A program made the position numbers and the translations under genes. 64,000 nt of DNA. Source: an uncultured Dehalococcoidia bacterium. Lineage in GTDB: Bacteria > Chloroflexota > Dehalococcoidia > Lucifugimonadales > JAAXIE01. The stretch spans positions 1,364,001 through 1,428,000 of the forward strand of contig OX638353.1 in the NCBI GenBank assembly GCA_951813255.1, read 5' to 3'. Numbering within the stretch: position 1 is the stretch's first letter; each line of letters starts with the position of its first letter. Below, one piece after another: positions 7,581 to 15,222 of this stretch. The notes beneath the pieces were generated by a model that had not been told where the DNA came from, made no database searches, and worked only from the letters and a program-made list of their open reading frames with translations.

Positions 7581-8162
7581 ATGGCGACCCAGGAGAGCGT
7601 GGTTACCCCCCAGAGGTTTTCAGAAGGTTTCACCTACGCTGACTACATTGGCCAGATTAAGGTGAACAAGGACCGGTTCGCACAGTTCTACCAGTTCCAA
7701 GTCAAGCCCGGCGAGGCCGAACGCCTTAAGGCAGTGGTCCAGAAGGCCAACGGCCCCAAGAAGATGCTGGTTCTCGGCGAAGACTGGTGCCCAGACGTGT
7801 TTCGAGGCATGCCTACCCTAGCCCGGGTCGCCGAGGCCGCGGGTCTTGAGATGCGCATCTTCCCCCGCGACTCCCACACGGACATCATGAATGAGTTCCT
7901 CAAGGAAGGCCAGTGGGCCTCGATCCCCACCGCAGTCTTCTACACCAGTGACCATGAGTACATATGCCACTGGATTGAGCGTCCCGCCGTGGCCGAGCGT
8001 GAGATCCTGGAGATCTCGGCCAAGCTCCGCCAAGAGCATCCCGAGATGACAGACCAAGAAATCCTCACCGCACGGCGTCCCCTCATCATGGACCGATTCC
8101 CAGCTTGGCAGCAGGACTCGGTAGAAGAAATAGTGGGGCTTCTGGAGCAGAAAGTCGGCTAG
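7581..8162 (+). CDS. thioredoxin family protein with single-cysteine active site
   Basis: I start this gene at the ATG at 7581 because AAGGAGG lies just before it; the frame stays open further upstream but only through unrelated sequence. The 193-residue product has an N-terminal helical region of about 55 residues, then the strand KKMLVLGEDWCPD with Cys70 at the thioredoxin position, followed by MPTLARVAEAAGLEMRIFPRD, and the cis-proline strand SIPTAVFYTSD. The family usually reads WCPDC or WCPDx; here it is WCPDV, so a second cysteine is missing. Proteins of this type are annotated as thioredoxin family with unknown partners. Its position behind the UGA-containing glutaredoxin-like gene suggests a redox pair, an inference. 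Confidence 0.85.
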   Translation: MATQESVVTPQRFSEGFTYADYIGQIKVNKDRFAQFYQFQVKPGEAERLKAVVQKANGPKKMLVLGEDWCPDVFRGMPTLARVAEAAGLEMRIFPRDSHTDIMNEFLKEGQWASIPTAVFYTSDHEYICHWIERPAVAEREILEISAKLRQEHPEMTDQEILTARRPLIMDRFPAWQQDSVEEIVGLLEQKVG

Positions 8163-8200
8163 CTCCAGGACTCAACCGCCTGACGGCTACCAAAGAACCA

Positions 8201-8241
8201 ACGGCCCGCTACTCCCGCCTACGAGCGACTTAGCGGGCCGT
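8201..8241 (+). terminator. 11-bp perfect inverted repeat downstream of the thioredoxin-like gene
   Basis: ACGGCCCGCTA at 8201-8211 pairs with TAGCGGGCCGT at 8231-8241 around a 19-base loop. It could end transcription from the 7303-8162 pair, but no T-run follows, so it may instead be an mRNA-stabilising hairpin or a small repeat. Confidence 0.4.
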
Positions 8242-8279
8242 AAGAATTAGCATCAAGAACAATACCCAGGAGGCAGGCG

Positions 8280-9275
8280 ATGGCCAGTAACAGGCAGGGC
8301 TACGTTTTTGCAGGAGCCGAATCAGGGGGCTTCTTCCGCAAGCCCATCGGCAACGGAGCCGAGTGGGAGAACGTGACAGCAGGCTTGCCACGTGCCGCCG
8401 CAGTCCGGGCTATCGCCATGCACCCTCAGGACCCCAGCACCATATTTGTCGGGACCCAGAATGGACCCTTCCGAAGCCGGGATGGTGGGGCCAAGTTCGA
8501 GCGCCTCGATTTCGCCGACAACTACATGGTCGGCTGGTCTTTTGAGTTCGACCCCCACAATCCCGACATTGTCTACTTTGGCACCTCCCCCGCCCAGGTG
8601 TACCGCAGCGAGAACGGCGGCGACAGTTGGGATTCTTTAGGCCTGAACCAAGGCTCAGATGTCGTGACCATGGACTTCCCCACTCGCCTCATCGCTATGG
8701 CCGTGGACCAAGCCGACTCTAATTTGATCTACGCTGCCCTGGAGGTCGGCGGTGTGGTGCGCAGCCGCGACGGCGGACAGACCTGGCAGGACTGCAAGGC
8801 GGGCATGGCCCCCGACGAGGGCAAACTCGACATGCACGGCATCGTCACCAGTCCTTCCACCCCAGGGAACGTCTACATCACCACCCGTCCCGGCCCCTTC
8901 ACCAGCGACGATCAAGGCGACTCTTGGGAGTTCGTCGACATGAGTGGCGTCTCCCCCATCACGTACACGCGCGAAATGAAACTGGCCCCCAACGATCCCA
9001 ACACTCTCTATGTGGCCATGGGTCGAGCCGCCGTATCCCACGCTGGCGCCCTTTGGCGCACCCGCGACCTCATGGGAACGTGGGAACGCCTGGATCATGG
9101 CTTCGAAGCCCATTCCACCATGATGTCCGTGGACGTCAACCGCTCCCACCCCGAGCAAATCTTCTGCGCCACCCGTGTCGGAGAAGTCTTCGGCACCCTG
9201 GACGACGGCACAACCTGGACTGCCTACCCCCTACCGGAACACACCCGCGAAATCCGCACGGTAGCCTGTGGCTGA
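8280..9275 (+). CDS. BNR/Asp-box beta-propeller protein
   Basis: A 331-residue protein made of Asp-box repeats of the sialidase/VPS10/photosystem II stability factor type. The boxes are visible at RSRDGGAKF, RSENGGDSW, RSRDGGQTW, TSDDQGDSW and TLDDGTTW, each followed by a strand pair and by 'DP..P..iy' turns such as HPQDPSTIFVGT and DPHNPDIVYFGT. This builds a propeller that typically binds a carbohydrate, a protein or a metal. No signal peptide is present, so it is probably cytoplasmic, and no sialidase catalytic set is recognisable. The ATG lies behind AGGAGGCAG. It is convergent with an NHL-propeller gene. Function unknown; the stand-alone form is frequent in organisms of this type. Confidence 0.82.
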   Translation: MASNRQGYVFAGAESGGFFRKPIGNGAEWENVTAGLPRAAAVRAIAMHPQDPSTIFVGTQNGPFRSRDGGAKFERLDFADNYMVGWSFEFDPHNPDIVYFGTSPAQVYRSENGGDSWDSLGLNQGSDVVTMDFPTRLIAMAVDQADSNLIYAALEVGGVVRSRDGGQTWQDCKAGMAPDEGKLDMHGIVTSPSTPGNVYITTRPGPFTSDDQGDSWEFVDMSGVSPITYTREMKLAPNDPNTLYVAMGRAAVSHAGALWRTRDLMGTWERLDHGFEAHSTMMSVDVNRSHPEQIFCATRVGEVFGTLDDGTTWTAYPLPEHTREIRTVACG

Positions 9276-9514
9276 GAACGGAACTCCGCGGTGAACATGT
9301 CCAATTGGGAAGAGTGCGACTGTCGAGCGTCCAGAGACACTAGGCGGAGCCTGGGTGTTTCGCGGCACCCAGCGCTATTCAAGAGCCTCTAGGAAGTCGC
9401 AACTGTGGACGAGTTTTTGGAATTGTATGAAGGTGTAGACAGGCGCCAAGTGCAATGCATCCTCGACCACGAACTGGACTCCTTGGCAGCGGAAATCGGC
9501 GGTTCTGGGCCTCC

Positions 9515-10375
9515 CTACCTTGGCTGCCTCACCAGCTTCTGAATCTTCCTCGCCCCAGCGGCGCACAGGTACACATCCCCCCGGGAGTCGATGCCGATGC
9601 CGTGGGCGGTGCCTTCCTCCCCCGCCGGTCCGACGGCCTCTCCTCCCCAACGGGCCAGCAGCTCTCCGTCATTCGTTAGGATGCTGCACCGGTGCCCTAT
9701 GCCCGACACATAAATGATTCCCTTCGAGTCCATCACAATGTCCGTAGGACGCGAAAAGTCGTTCCAGATGTTCAGCAACTTCCCGTTGCCATCGAATATC
9801 TGAATACGGTTGTTCTCTCTATCGCACACATAGACGTGCTCGTGCTCGTCCACCCATATGCCGTGCGGCAGGTTGAACTGCCCCTCGCCATCACCGGGCG
9901 ATCCCCAAGAGTCGAGAATCAGTCCGTCATTTGCATACTTATGTACACAGGAGTTGCCGTAGCCATCCGACACGTAGAAGCAACCCGATGGGCCTTCCAT
10001 CACATCACTCGGCCGGTTGAAGGGCGTCTGTTCTCCAGCCACATCGCGCGTCCCCAAGGTCAACAAACGCTGTCCCCAAGCCGAGAATTTCATCACTTGG
10101 TGTGGATTCCGGTCGGTGAAATACACATCCCCCTGCGAGTTGAAGGAAAGGCCATGGGCGTCCGTAATAACTCCCGTTCCCCAGGAGTTCACATACCGCC
10201 CGTTGCGGTCAAATACGAGCATCGAAGGCTGGTCCGCCGTCCGTATGAAGGCAAAGACACGGTCTAGGTTGTCAGTGGCCACAGAACTCACCATGCCTAG
10301 TTCCATCCCGGCAGGCAGCTTCGCCCAATCATCCACCACCTCGTACGTGTAGTTGCCAGCGCCAACAATAGCCAT
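9515..10375 (-). CDS. NHL-repeat beta-propeller protein (PAL-like)
   Basis: A 286-residue protein with at least five NHL-type blades, e.g. DAHGLSFNSQGDVYFTDRNPHQVMKF, FNRPSDVMEG.SGCFYVSDGYGN, FNLPHGIWVDEHEHVYVCDRENNRI and TAHGIGIDSRGDVYLCAA. It resembles the peptidyl-alpha-hydroxyglycine alpha-amidating lyase group by blade sequence, but bacterial members of this size have no proven activity. No signal peptide or membrane anchor. A good sigma70 promoter sits about 70 bases upstream. The other propeller gene (8280) ends 239 bases away in convergent orientation; nothing else was recognised between them. Confidence 0.85.
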   Translation of the reverse strand: MAIVGAGNYTYEVVDDWAKLPAGMELGMVSSVATDNLDRVFAFIRTADQPSMLVFDRNGRYVNSWGTGVITDAHGLSFNSQGDVYFTDRNPHQVMKFSAWGQRLLTLGTRDVAGEQTPFNRPSDVMEGPSGCFYVSDGYGNSCVHKYANDGLILDSWGSPGDGEGQFNLPHGIWVDEHEHVYVCDRENNRIQIFDGNGKLLNIWNDFSRPTDIVMDSKGIIYVSGIGHRCSILTNDGELLARWGGEAVGPAGEEGTAHGIGIDSRGDVYLCAAGARKIQKLVRQPR

Positions 10376-10447
10376 TGGTTGATGCCTCCCTCGGTCTCGT
10401 TATGTCACTGCGGCTAGCTTGTCGTTAGTTACAGTAAGTGCGGGCGC

Positions 10448-10476
10448 ACTATACGGCGGCCCTGGAAGGCGGTCAA
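10448..10476 (-). promoter_or_regulatory. sigma70 promoter for the NHL-propeller gene
   Basis: On the minus strand TTGACC (10476-10471) and TATAGT (10453-10448) are separated by exactly 17 bases. The leader to the ATG at 10375 would be about 65 bases. One of the best promoter matches in the window. Confidence 0.6.
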
Positions 10477-10498
10477 TAAAACTTGGAATGGGTGCCCC

Positions 10499-11338
10499 TC
10501 ACCCCATCAGGACCCGGCGCGTACAGTACTGCACCAATCGCTCTGGCAGAAAGCGGGCCGCAAAGACTCCGATACCTCCATCTATGCCGACGACATAGCT
10601 GGGACGCGGGTGCTTCGCTCGGATAATGCGCTCCACGGTGCGGGCCACCCTAAGTGGGTCCGCTCCGCTATGATGGAACCTCGCGGTCCGCTCCTCCAGT
10701 TTCTTGGCGCGGGACGCATAGGGGGATTCCTCGCCCTCTCGCCAGCTCGACACCACCTGATTGCGTAGGAAGTTGGCCCGCACGACCCCCGGCTCGATCA
10801 CCGCTACTTTGATCCCGAACGGGTGCAACTCCAATCGCAGCACCAAGCTGAGGCTACGTAAAGCGGACTTGGTGGCAGCGTAGGCCCCAGCGCTTGGGCT
10901 GCCCAGGTGCGCAGACACCGAGCCGATGTTGATGATGGCACCGCCCCCATTCTCACGCATATGAGGAATAACGGCTTGGCTTAGTCGCAGCGTGGCGAAT
11001 AAGTTAGTCTCGAACTGCGCCTGCACCGCGGCCATATCCAACTCTTCCACGTACCCGCGCAGCCCGTACCCTGCATTGTTCACCAGCACATCAACGCGCC
11101 CGACCTGCCGGATGATCTCCGGCACCTGTTCAACGCATCCCGGGTCACCGACATCCAACTCCCACGGAGTGATGCTCTCAGGGGTTTGGGAGTCGGCCTT
11201 GAGAGAAAGAAGCCTCTCCTTTGAGCGTCCCGCAGCTACCACCTGGTAGCCGCGCGATGCGAGGTGAAGGCAGGTAGCACGCCCAATCCCTTGAGACGCT
11301 CCAGTGACCAAGACCGATTTCAGTTCGGGAGCGGGCAT
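10499..11338 (-). CDS. SDR family NAD(P)-dependent oxidoreductase
   Basis: A 279-residue classical short-chain dehydrogenase/reductase. Cofactor motif TGASQGIG at residues 13-20 with an Arg after the second strand (AAGRSKERL), which favours NADP(H). NNAG follows near residue 88, and the catalytic set is SVSAHLG (Ser) with YAATK (Tyr and Lys). The C-terminal part has a 30-residue extension (SYVVGIDGGIGVFAARFLPERLVQYCTRRVLMG) with hydrophobic character, as in the 'classical 2' SDRs that handle lipids or steroids. Substrate unknown. The gene stands alone between the NHL gene and the cupin gene, all on the same strand. Confidence 0.9.
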   Translation of the reverse strand: MPAPELKSVLVTGASQGIGRATCLHLASRGYQVVAAGRSKERLLSLKADSQTPESITPWELDVGDPGCVEQVPEIIRQVGRVDVLVNNAGYGLRGYVEELDMAAVQAQFETNLFATLRLSQAVIPHMRENGGGAIINIGSVSAHLGSPSAGAYAATKSALRSLSLVLRLELHPFGIKVAVIEPGVVRANFLRNQVVSSWREGEESPYASRAKKLEERTARFHHSGADPLRVARTVERIIRAKHPRPSYVVGIDGGIGVFAARFLPERLVQYCTRRVLMG

Positions 11339-11441
11339 TGTCCTGCCATTGCGGTCCAGGTGTTAGAAAAATTCCTTCCATCTTTGAGCGGAAGGGGCTT
11401 CATGGGGGTGGTACGCTCCGAGCACGCTGACAGCGCCACAC

Positions 11442-11783
11442 CTACACCGGGATCACGATGGACACGCGAGGCTCATTGCCCACCACACGGGTGGTGTGCC
11501 CGCGACCGGTGGTGTCATCGGCCAGCATCACATCGCCAGCCCCGAAGATGCGCTTCTCTCCGTTGCCCAGCCCGACCTCCACCTGCCCCGACAGGCTGAC
11601 GATGTACTGGCGCCGCGGTGCGGGGTGAAAGTCGAGGTCGACGCCCGCTTGTTGAGTGCGAAAGGTCATGCTCTCCGGTTTTTCTGGGGGAGCACTCGCC
11701 GAGTTGCCGCTGGCCTCGTACTTGAGGTCGATGTCCTCAAAGTGGGACTCACCGTCGCTTCCAGTGTAGATGCGGACAATCAA
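11442..11783 (-). CDS. cupin-fold protein, 113 aa
   Basis: A small beta-rich protein. I place the start at a TTG (11783), since GGAGG lies seven bases before it and the frame upstream overlaps the antisense of the Rieske gene with nonsensical composition. The cupin core is LDFHPAPRRQYIVSLSGQVEVGLGNGEKRIFGAGDVMLADDTTGRGHTTR: the second part (G..F..GD......G.GH) is the typical cupin motif 2, whereas motif 1 shows HPAPRRQY instead of the full H-x-H pattern, so metal binding may be partial. It follows the Rieske gene on the same strand, separated by a hairpin, and may be part of the same catabolic unit. Confidence 0.75.
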   Translation of the reverse strand: MIVRIYTGSDGESHFEDIDLKYEASGNSASAPPEKPESMTFRTQQAGVDLDFHPAPRRQYIVSLSGQVEVGLGNGEKRIFGAGDVMLADDTTGRGHTTRVVGNEPRVSIVIPV

Positions 11784-11809
11784 CTTCGTGCCTCCGTGCG
11801 TGAATGAGA

Positions 11810-11842
11810 ACGGGGGTGTTGAGTCTGTCCCAACACCCCCGT
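11810..11842 (-). terminator. 11-bp hairpin between Rieske and cupin genes
   Basis: ACGGGGGTGTT (11810-11820) pairs perfectly with AACACCCCCGT (11832-11842) around an 11-base loop. It lies directly downstream of the Rieske gene and before the cupin gene, with a short T-containing tail on the minus strand (TTCTCATT). It may be an attenuating terminator or processing site. Confidence 0.5.
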
Positions 11843-11859
11843 CTTGCGCTCGTTTAGAA

Positions 11860-13227
11860 CTATCGGGCCGCGCCCACGACCTTAGTGTCTTCCGGTTGGG
11901 GTTGGAAGTTCTCAGTGGCCTCCAGCAGCGCATCGGCCGCGATGGCAGCCTGCTGGTCTGTGTCGTGGCCCCACACCCGCTGGGCATCGCGGGACTTAAA
12001 AGGCATCTTACGACGCCAGTGGATAATCGCCCGGTCATTGGTGCCCAGCTTCTGCGGGGCTGCTGGGTCCAGTCGGTCGAATGCCTGCACCGGCAGGTCT
12101 TCCAGTTCATTGATGCCCTTGATCTGGAAGTAGCGCCACATGGTCTGGAAGTATACACGGGAGAAGAACCGGTCCCACCAAGTCCGTCCCTTCATGATGC
12201 CGAAGGTGAACATCATGCTGTAGTTCTCATCCATGGGCACCGCCCAGCGACAGTGCACGCGGTTCCGGGTATCCACCCGGGTGAGGCTGGGCAGGCGGTA
12301 TTCGTTGGTGTACGGCTTCCCTGTAAAGGTCTTCACTCCGCGACGCCATGCCTTCAGCGGACGGAACCACACCCGCTTGGGCCACTTGGCATCCATCAGC
12401 GGGAAGTAGGCCTGCTGCGGCGCGTGAACTGTGGGCGCGATGCCCATGCTGTTGTCAGTCTCTCCCACCACGCGGGTACCACTCCAGTATGCCGGCAACT
12501 GTCGGAACGCTTCCATGTTCAGCAGACGGCGCATGCGGAAGCGGTGGATGTAGGAGTTGTGGGAGTCACCCGAGTTCTCAATGGTCACGGTCCAGTTGAT
12601 GGGCCACACTTTAGAGTAAGTGTGCACGATGAAGTTCTTGTCGAAGAACTCCTCCGGAATGTCCTCCTCAATGGGCACCGGCTGGGTCTGCCCCATCCAC
12701 ACGTAAACGACGCCGTTCACAACCTTGGTAGGGTAGGACTTGACCCTCAGCTTGCCGTTCAAGCCCGACTCGGGCCCCTCAGTCAGTGCGCCGACGCACA
12801 CGCCCGTCTCATCAAAGGTATATCCGTGGTAGGGACAACTGATCGTGCCTTCGAACTCGCAGCGCCCGAAGGACAGAAGCGCCCCACGGTGCGGGCAGCG
12901 GTTCCACACCGCCCCGAACCGTCCGTCCTTGCCCCGGAAGATAGCTACGTCTTCGCCCAGCATCTTCACACGCGTGCCGTAGCGGCTACCGAAGAAGCCG
13001 TACTTTTTGCGCCCCACCTTGTTCGCCTCTATCGCTGGGTACCAATACTCACGATACCCAAGCTTGGGCACCAAGTCATGCACGCCGATCTGCGACCAGC
13101 CATACTCCCCATTGTCGATGCCTTCCGGGCGTTGGCCTCCGATCACCGAGCCCTCAGGGACCGAGCCGTTGCCTCCGTGCCCGTTCCCGCTGTGTCCATT
13201 GCTACTGTGCCCATTAGTAGATGTCAT
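11860..13227 (-). CDS. Rieske (2Fe-2S) aromatic ring-hydroxylating oxygenase, alpha-type subunit
   Basis: A 455-residue oxygenase. Rieske ligands are C111-P-H113 and C131-P-Y-H134 (CPHRG and CPYHG), 17 residues between the pairs. The mononuclear iron site is in ENSGDSHNSYIH: Asp221, His223 and His228 are the candidate ligands. The first 25 residues are a low-complexity run of Asn/Gly/His/Ser with repeated NGHS units, which is unusual and could bind metal. Such oxygenases take electrons from a ferredoxin or reductase, neither of which is nearby. The gene follows a LigB-type dioxygenase, so hydroxylation followed by ring cleavage of an aromatic or alicyclic compound is the likely theme. Confidence 0.92.
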   Translation of the reverse strand: MTSTNGHSSNGHSGNGHGGNGSVPEGSVIGGQRPEGIDNGEYGWSQIGVHDLVPKLGYREYWYPAIEANKVGRKKYGFFGSRYGTRVKMLGEDVAIFRGKDGRFGAVWNRCPHRGALLSFGRCEFEGTISCPYHGYTFDETGVCVGALTEGPESGLNGKLRVKSYPTKVVNGVVYVWMGQTQPVPIEEDIPEEFFDKNFIVHTYSKVWPINWTVTIENSGDSHNSYIHRFRMRRLLNMEAFRQLPAYWSGTRVVGETDNSMGIAPTVHAPQQAYFPLMDAKWPKRVWFRPLKAWRRGVKTFTGKPYTNEYRLPSLTRVDTRNRVHCRWAVPMDENYSMMFTFGIMKGRTWWDRFFSRVYFQTMWRYFQIKGINELEDLPVQAFDRLDPAAPQKLGTNDRAIIHWRRKMPFKSRDAQRVWGHDTDQQAAIAADALLEATENFQPQPEDTKVVGAAR

Positions 13228-13267
13228 TCTTCACCCCTATCCTGACGTTCCCATAGAAGGGGTCCCG

Positions 13268-13299
13268 TCCGGCATTCCGGTCTGCACCAGAATGCCGGA
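13268..13299 (-). terminator. 10-bp hairpin between LigB-like and Rieske genes
   Basis: TCCGGCATTC (13268-13277) pairs with GAATGCCGGA (13290-13299) around a 12-base loop, between the stop of the LigB-like gene and the start of the Rieske gene. No T-run follows on the minus strand, so it is more likely a processing or stability element of one transcript than a full terminator. Confidence 0.4.
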
Positions 13300-13311
13300 A
13301 GCCTCTCGCCT

Positions 13312-14370
13312 TTAAGGCTTGAAGATAGCCATGCACTTCTCCGAGTTGAACACCCAAGTCTCGATGTAGTCGATGACCTCGGTCTTCTGCCCCAGCTCGT
13401 GCATCGCCCCAGCCAAACAGACCCAGTTCAGCAACTCCTGCTGCCCAGCCTCTTCAATCTGGGTGAGACTCATGTTCTTCCACTCAATCTGCCTGTTGTC
13501 ACGCAGCTGCTCAAAGGCGGCCCGATCAGCCTCGTGGTCGGGCCAGAGGAAGTGATTACGCTCCGTCAGGAAGCCGTGCGACCAAGATGAGGAACCCATG
13601 ATTACCGACCGCTCCGGCATGCGCTTCAGCACTCGGGCGATGGCCTGCCCCAACTCGAAGCACCGCTTGGGAGTGGGTGAGGGCGGATCAACGGAAAGGT
13701 TGGGGTCTACATCCATCCCGCCCCGGTTGCGTATCACGCTGCTGCCGTAGCAGTTCACCGCCAAGGGAATCAACGGGTAGTCGATGCCCTCGCGATCATA
13801 GTCCAAGAACATCCAGGTATTCAGGAAGGCATGTCCCAGCACTTCCGGGCCCGAGTGCAGGGGCTTGTAGCCGTAGGCCATGTCGAAGCCCTCTTCTATC
13901 AGGTCCTTGGCCAGCCGTCGTGCAATGTGGGGCCGACCCTGGATGGGTATGACGTGGTCTTCGGGCTCACCCCAGAAATTGGGCTTCCCCTTGTGCCGCG
14001 CCTGCGCCCAAGGCTTGCACTCGAACTCGTCGTAGGCCAGTAGGGCGAACGCAGGTATCAGGTCTTCCCTGAAGTTCTCATACTGGTCGTCACCGAACAT
14101 CAGGATGAAATCGGGATTGAACGCGTCGATCTCCGCCCGCACCTTGCGGAACGCTTCAGCCAGGCGTCGGCGGTGCTCCTTATGCGACGTGACCCCCTCG
14201 TCTTCCCCGAACTCAACGCGCATTGGCTCGGGCCAGTTGGTGGGATTCTTCATCTCCTCTGGCACCCGGTGATCATGCGACAGGCTTCGCATCAAGGGCC
14301 AACTCTTCGACTCGTCAGGGAAGTTCATCCCGGGCCAGTGAGTAGTCCCAACACCCAGTATCTCACCCAT
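13312..14370 (-). CDS. LigB-type class III extradiol dioxygenase family protein
   Basis: A 352-residue member of the class III extradiol ring-cleavage dioxygenase superfamily (LigB fold, non-heme Fe(II)). The N-terminal metal-binding His is in GVGTTHWPGM; further candidates are in FILMFGDDQYENFREDLIP (the strand normally carrying a conserved acid), GYKPLHSGPEVLGHAFLNTWM and SVIMGSSSWSHGFLTERNHFLWPDHEAD (SSWSHG holds the catalytic His of the family). It is first in a two- or three-gene unit with the Rieske oxygenase and the cupin, transcribed from the strong promoter at 14425-14453. The ATG follows AGGAGGATAGG. The aromatic substrate is unknown; families like this also cleave non-catecholic acids. 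Confidence 0.85.
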   Translation of the reverse strand: MGEILGVGTTHWPGMNFPDESKSWPLMRSLSHDHRVPEEMKNPTNWPEPMRVEFGEDEGVTSHKEHRRRLAEAFRKVRAEIDAFNPDFILMFGDDQYENFREDLIPAFALLAYDEFECKPWAQARHKGKPNFWGEPEDHVIPIQGRPHIARRLAKDLIEEGFDMAYGYKPLHSGPEVLGHAFLNTWMFLDYDREGIDYPLIPLAVNCYGSSVIRNRGGMDVDPNLSVDPPSPTPKRCFELGQAIARVLKRMPERSVIMGSSSWSHGFLTERNHFLWPDHEADRAAFEQLRDNRQIEWKNMSLTQIEEAGQQELLNWVCLAGAMHELGQKTEVIDYIETWVFNSEKCMAIFKP

Positions 14371-14424
14371 ATCCTATCCTCCTAAGGATCTCTAACGGAG
14401 TTCAAGCTCGGATTCTTGAACGAA

Positions 14425-14453
14425 AAGATAGGCCTAACACACCGACCTGTCAA
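14425..14453 (-). promoter_or_regulatory. sigma70 promoter of the LigB/Rieske operon
   Basis: On the minus strand a perfect TTGACA (14453-14448), a 17-base spacer and TATCTT (14430-14425) precede the LigB-like gene, giving a leader of about 48 bases. No obvious operator palindrome was seen. Confidence 0.6.
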
Positions 14454-14774
14454 GAAAACAGAAAGGGAAGGGAAGAGCCTAGCCTCTCCATTCGCCACGC
14501 AGGGCGTTGCACGACCAGACCGGCTTCCGCGAAAATGGAACGGAGGAGACTGGGCGGACTTCCAGCAGCCAACAGGAACGGCGTACTTTTGACGCTCCTT
14601 GTCGGGTGCAGGCACCTAATAGGCACTGAGAGCTGGCATCAAAGGCGGTGGTGGCCGTCGGACATCTCAACCTAATCTATGCCCTCCCCCAACAGGGTCC
14701 TCGTGTACCCACATCCTTCGAGGGGACCGCCACTTGTGGCCGGAAGCCATCCGTTAACGAGAGGAGGACGCCAA
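14454..14774 (+). other. intergenic stretch without recognised gene
   Basis: Between the promoter of the LigB operon and the small gene at 14775 I see no frame with a plausible start, ribosome binding site and family resemblance. Both strands carry open frames of 60-80 codons with Arg/Ser/Pro-rich composition that look like noise. No tRNA, riboswitch or transposon end was recognised. Confidence 0.5.
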
Positions 14775-15077
14775 ATGAGTACGACCAACGCCTTGGAAGA
14801 CAAGTTTGACGATGCAGAAAAGGGACTCGAATGGCTGGAGAAGCTGGAGGCGTTGCATACCCGCTCGGCATCTGATCAGGCGGCATACGAAGTCGCAGAA
14901 TACGTGATGAAGCTGCGAACCGCAGTGATCGAGTTGGCTGGAGACCGCGCCGCCTCTCAGCTGAGCGGGGACGTCGGAACGGTGACGGCGCACTTGGTGG
15001 AAGAACTCCGGCGAGCGGGAAACAACGACTACTGGAACACAAGAATCCGCCCCGCGCTCCTGAAGTTAGATGCTTGA
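14775..15077 (+). CDS. hypothetical helical protein, 100 aa
   Basis: The frame continues upstream, but the ATG at 14775 directly follows GAGAGGAGGAC and the preceding codons are Pro/Arg-rich noise, so I start here. The product is predicted to be almost entirely helical and acidic at the start (ALEDKFDDAEKGLEWLEKLEALH), with a second helix pair (AAYEVAEYVMKLRTAVIELAGDR) and a third (VGTVTAHLVEELRRAG). No Cys, no membrane segment, no known motif. Helical bundle proteins of this size often are regulators or toxin-antitoxin partners, but nothing here shows that. Confidence 0.65.
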   Translation: MSTTNALEDKFDDAEKGLEWLEKLEALHTRSASDQAAYEVAEYVMKLRTAVIELAGDRAASQLSGDVGTVTAHLVEELRRAGNNDYWNTRIRPALLKLDA

Positions 15078-15222
15078 GTTCAATGGCCATTGGGACATGG
15101 ACGATGGGATGGCATAGTCCGCCATGATTGGCAGCACACCATGCACATTAAGAGGTTGAGGTTATCCCTGATGGCTGCCGAGGGGCATGCGCTACGCTCC
15201 GGGGACAATGTCCCAAACGCCA

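Noticed and set aside
11770..13245. A 491-codon plus-strand frame
   Set aside because: Antisense of the Rieske gene, whose iron-sulfur motifs are unambiguous.
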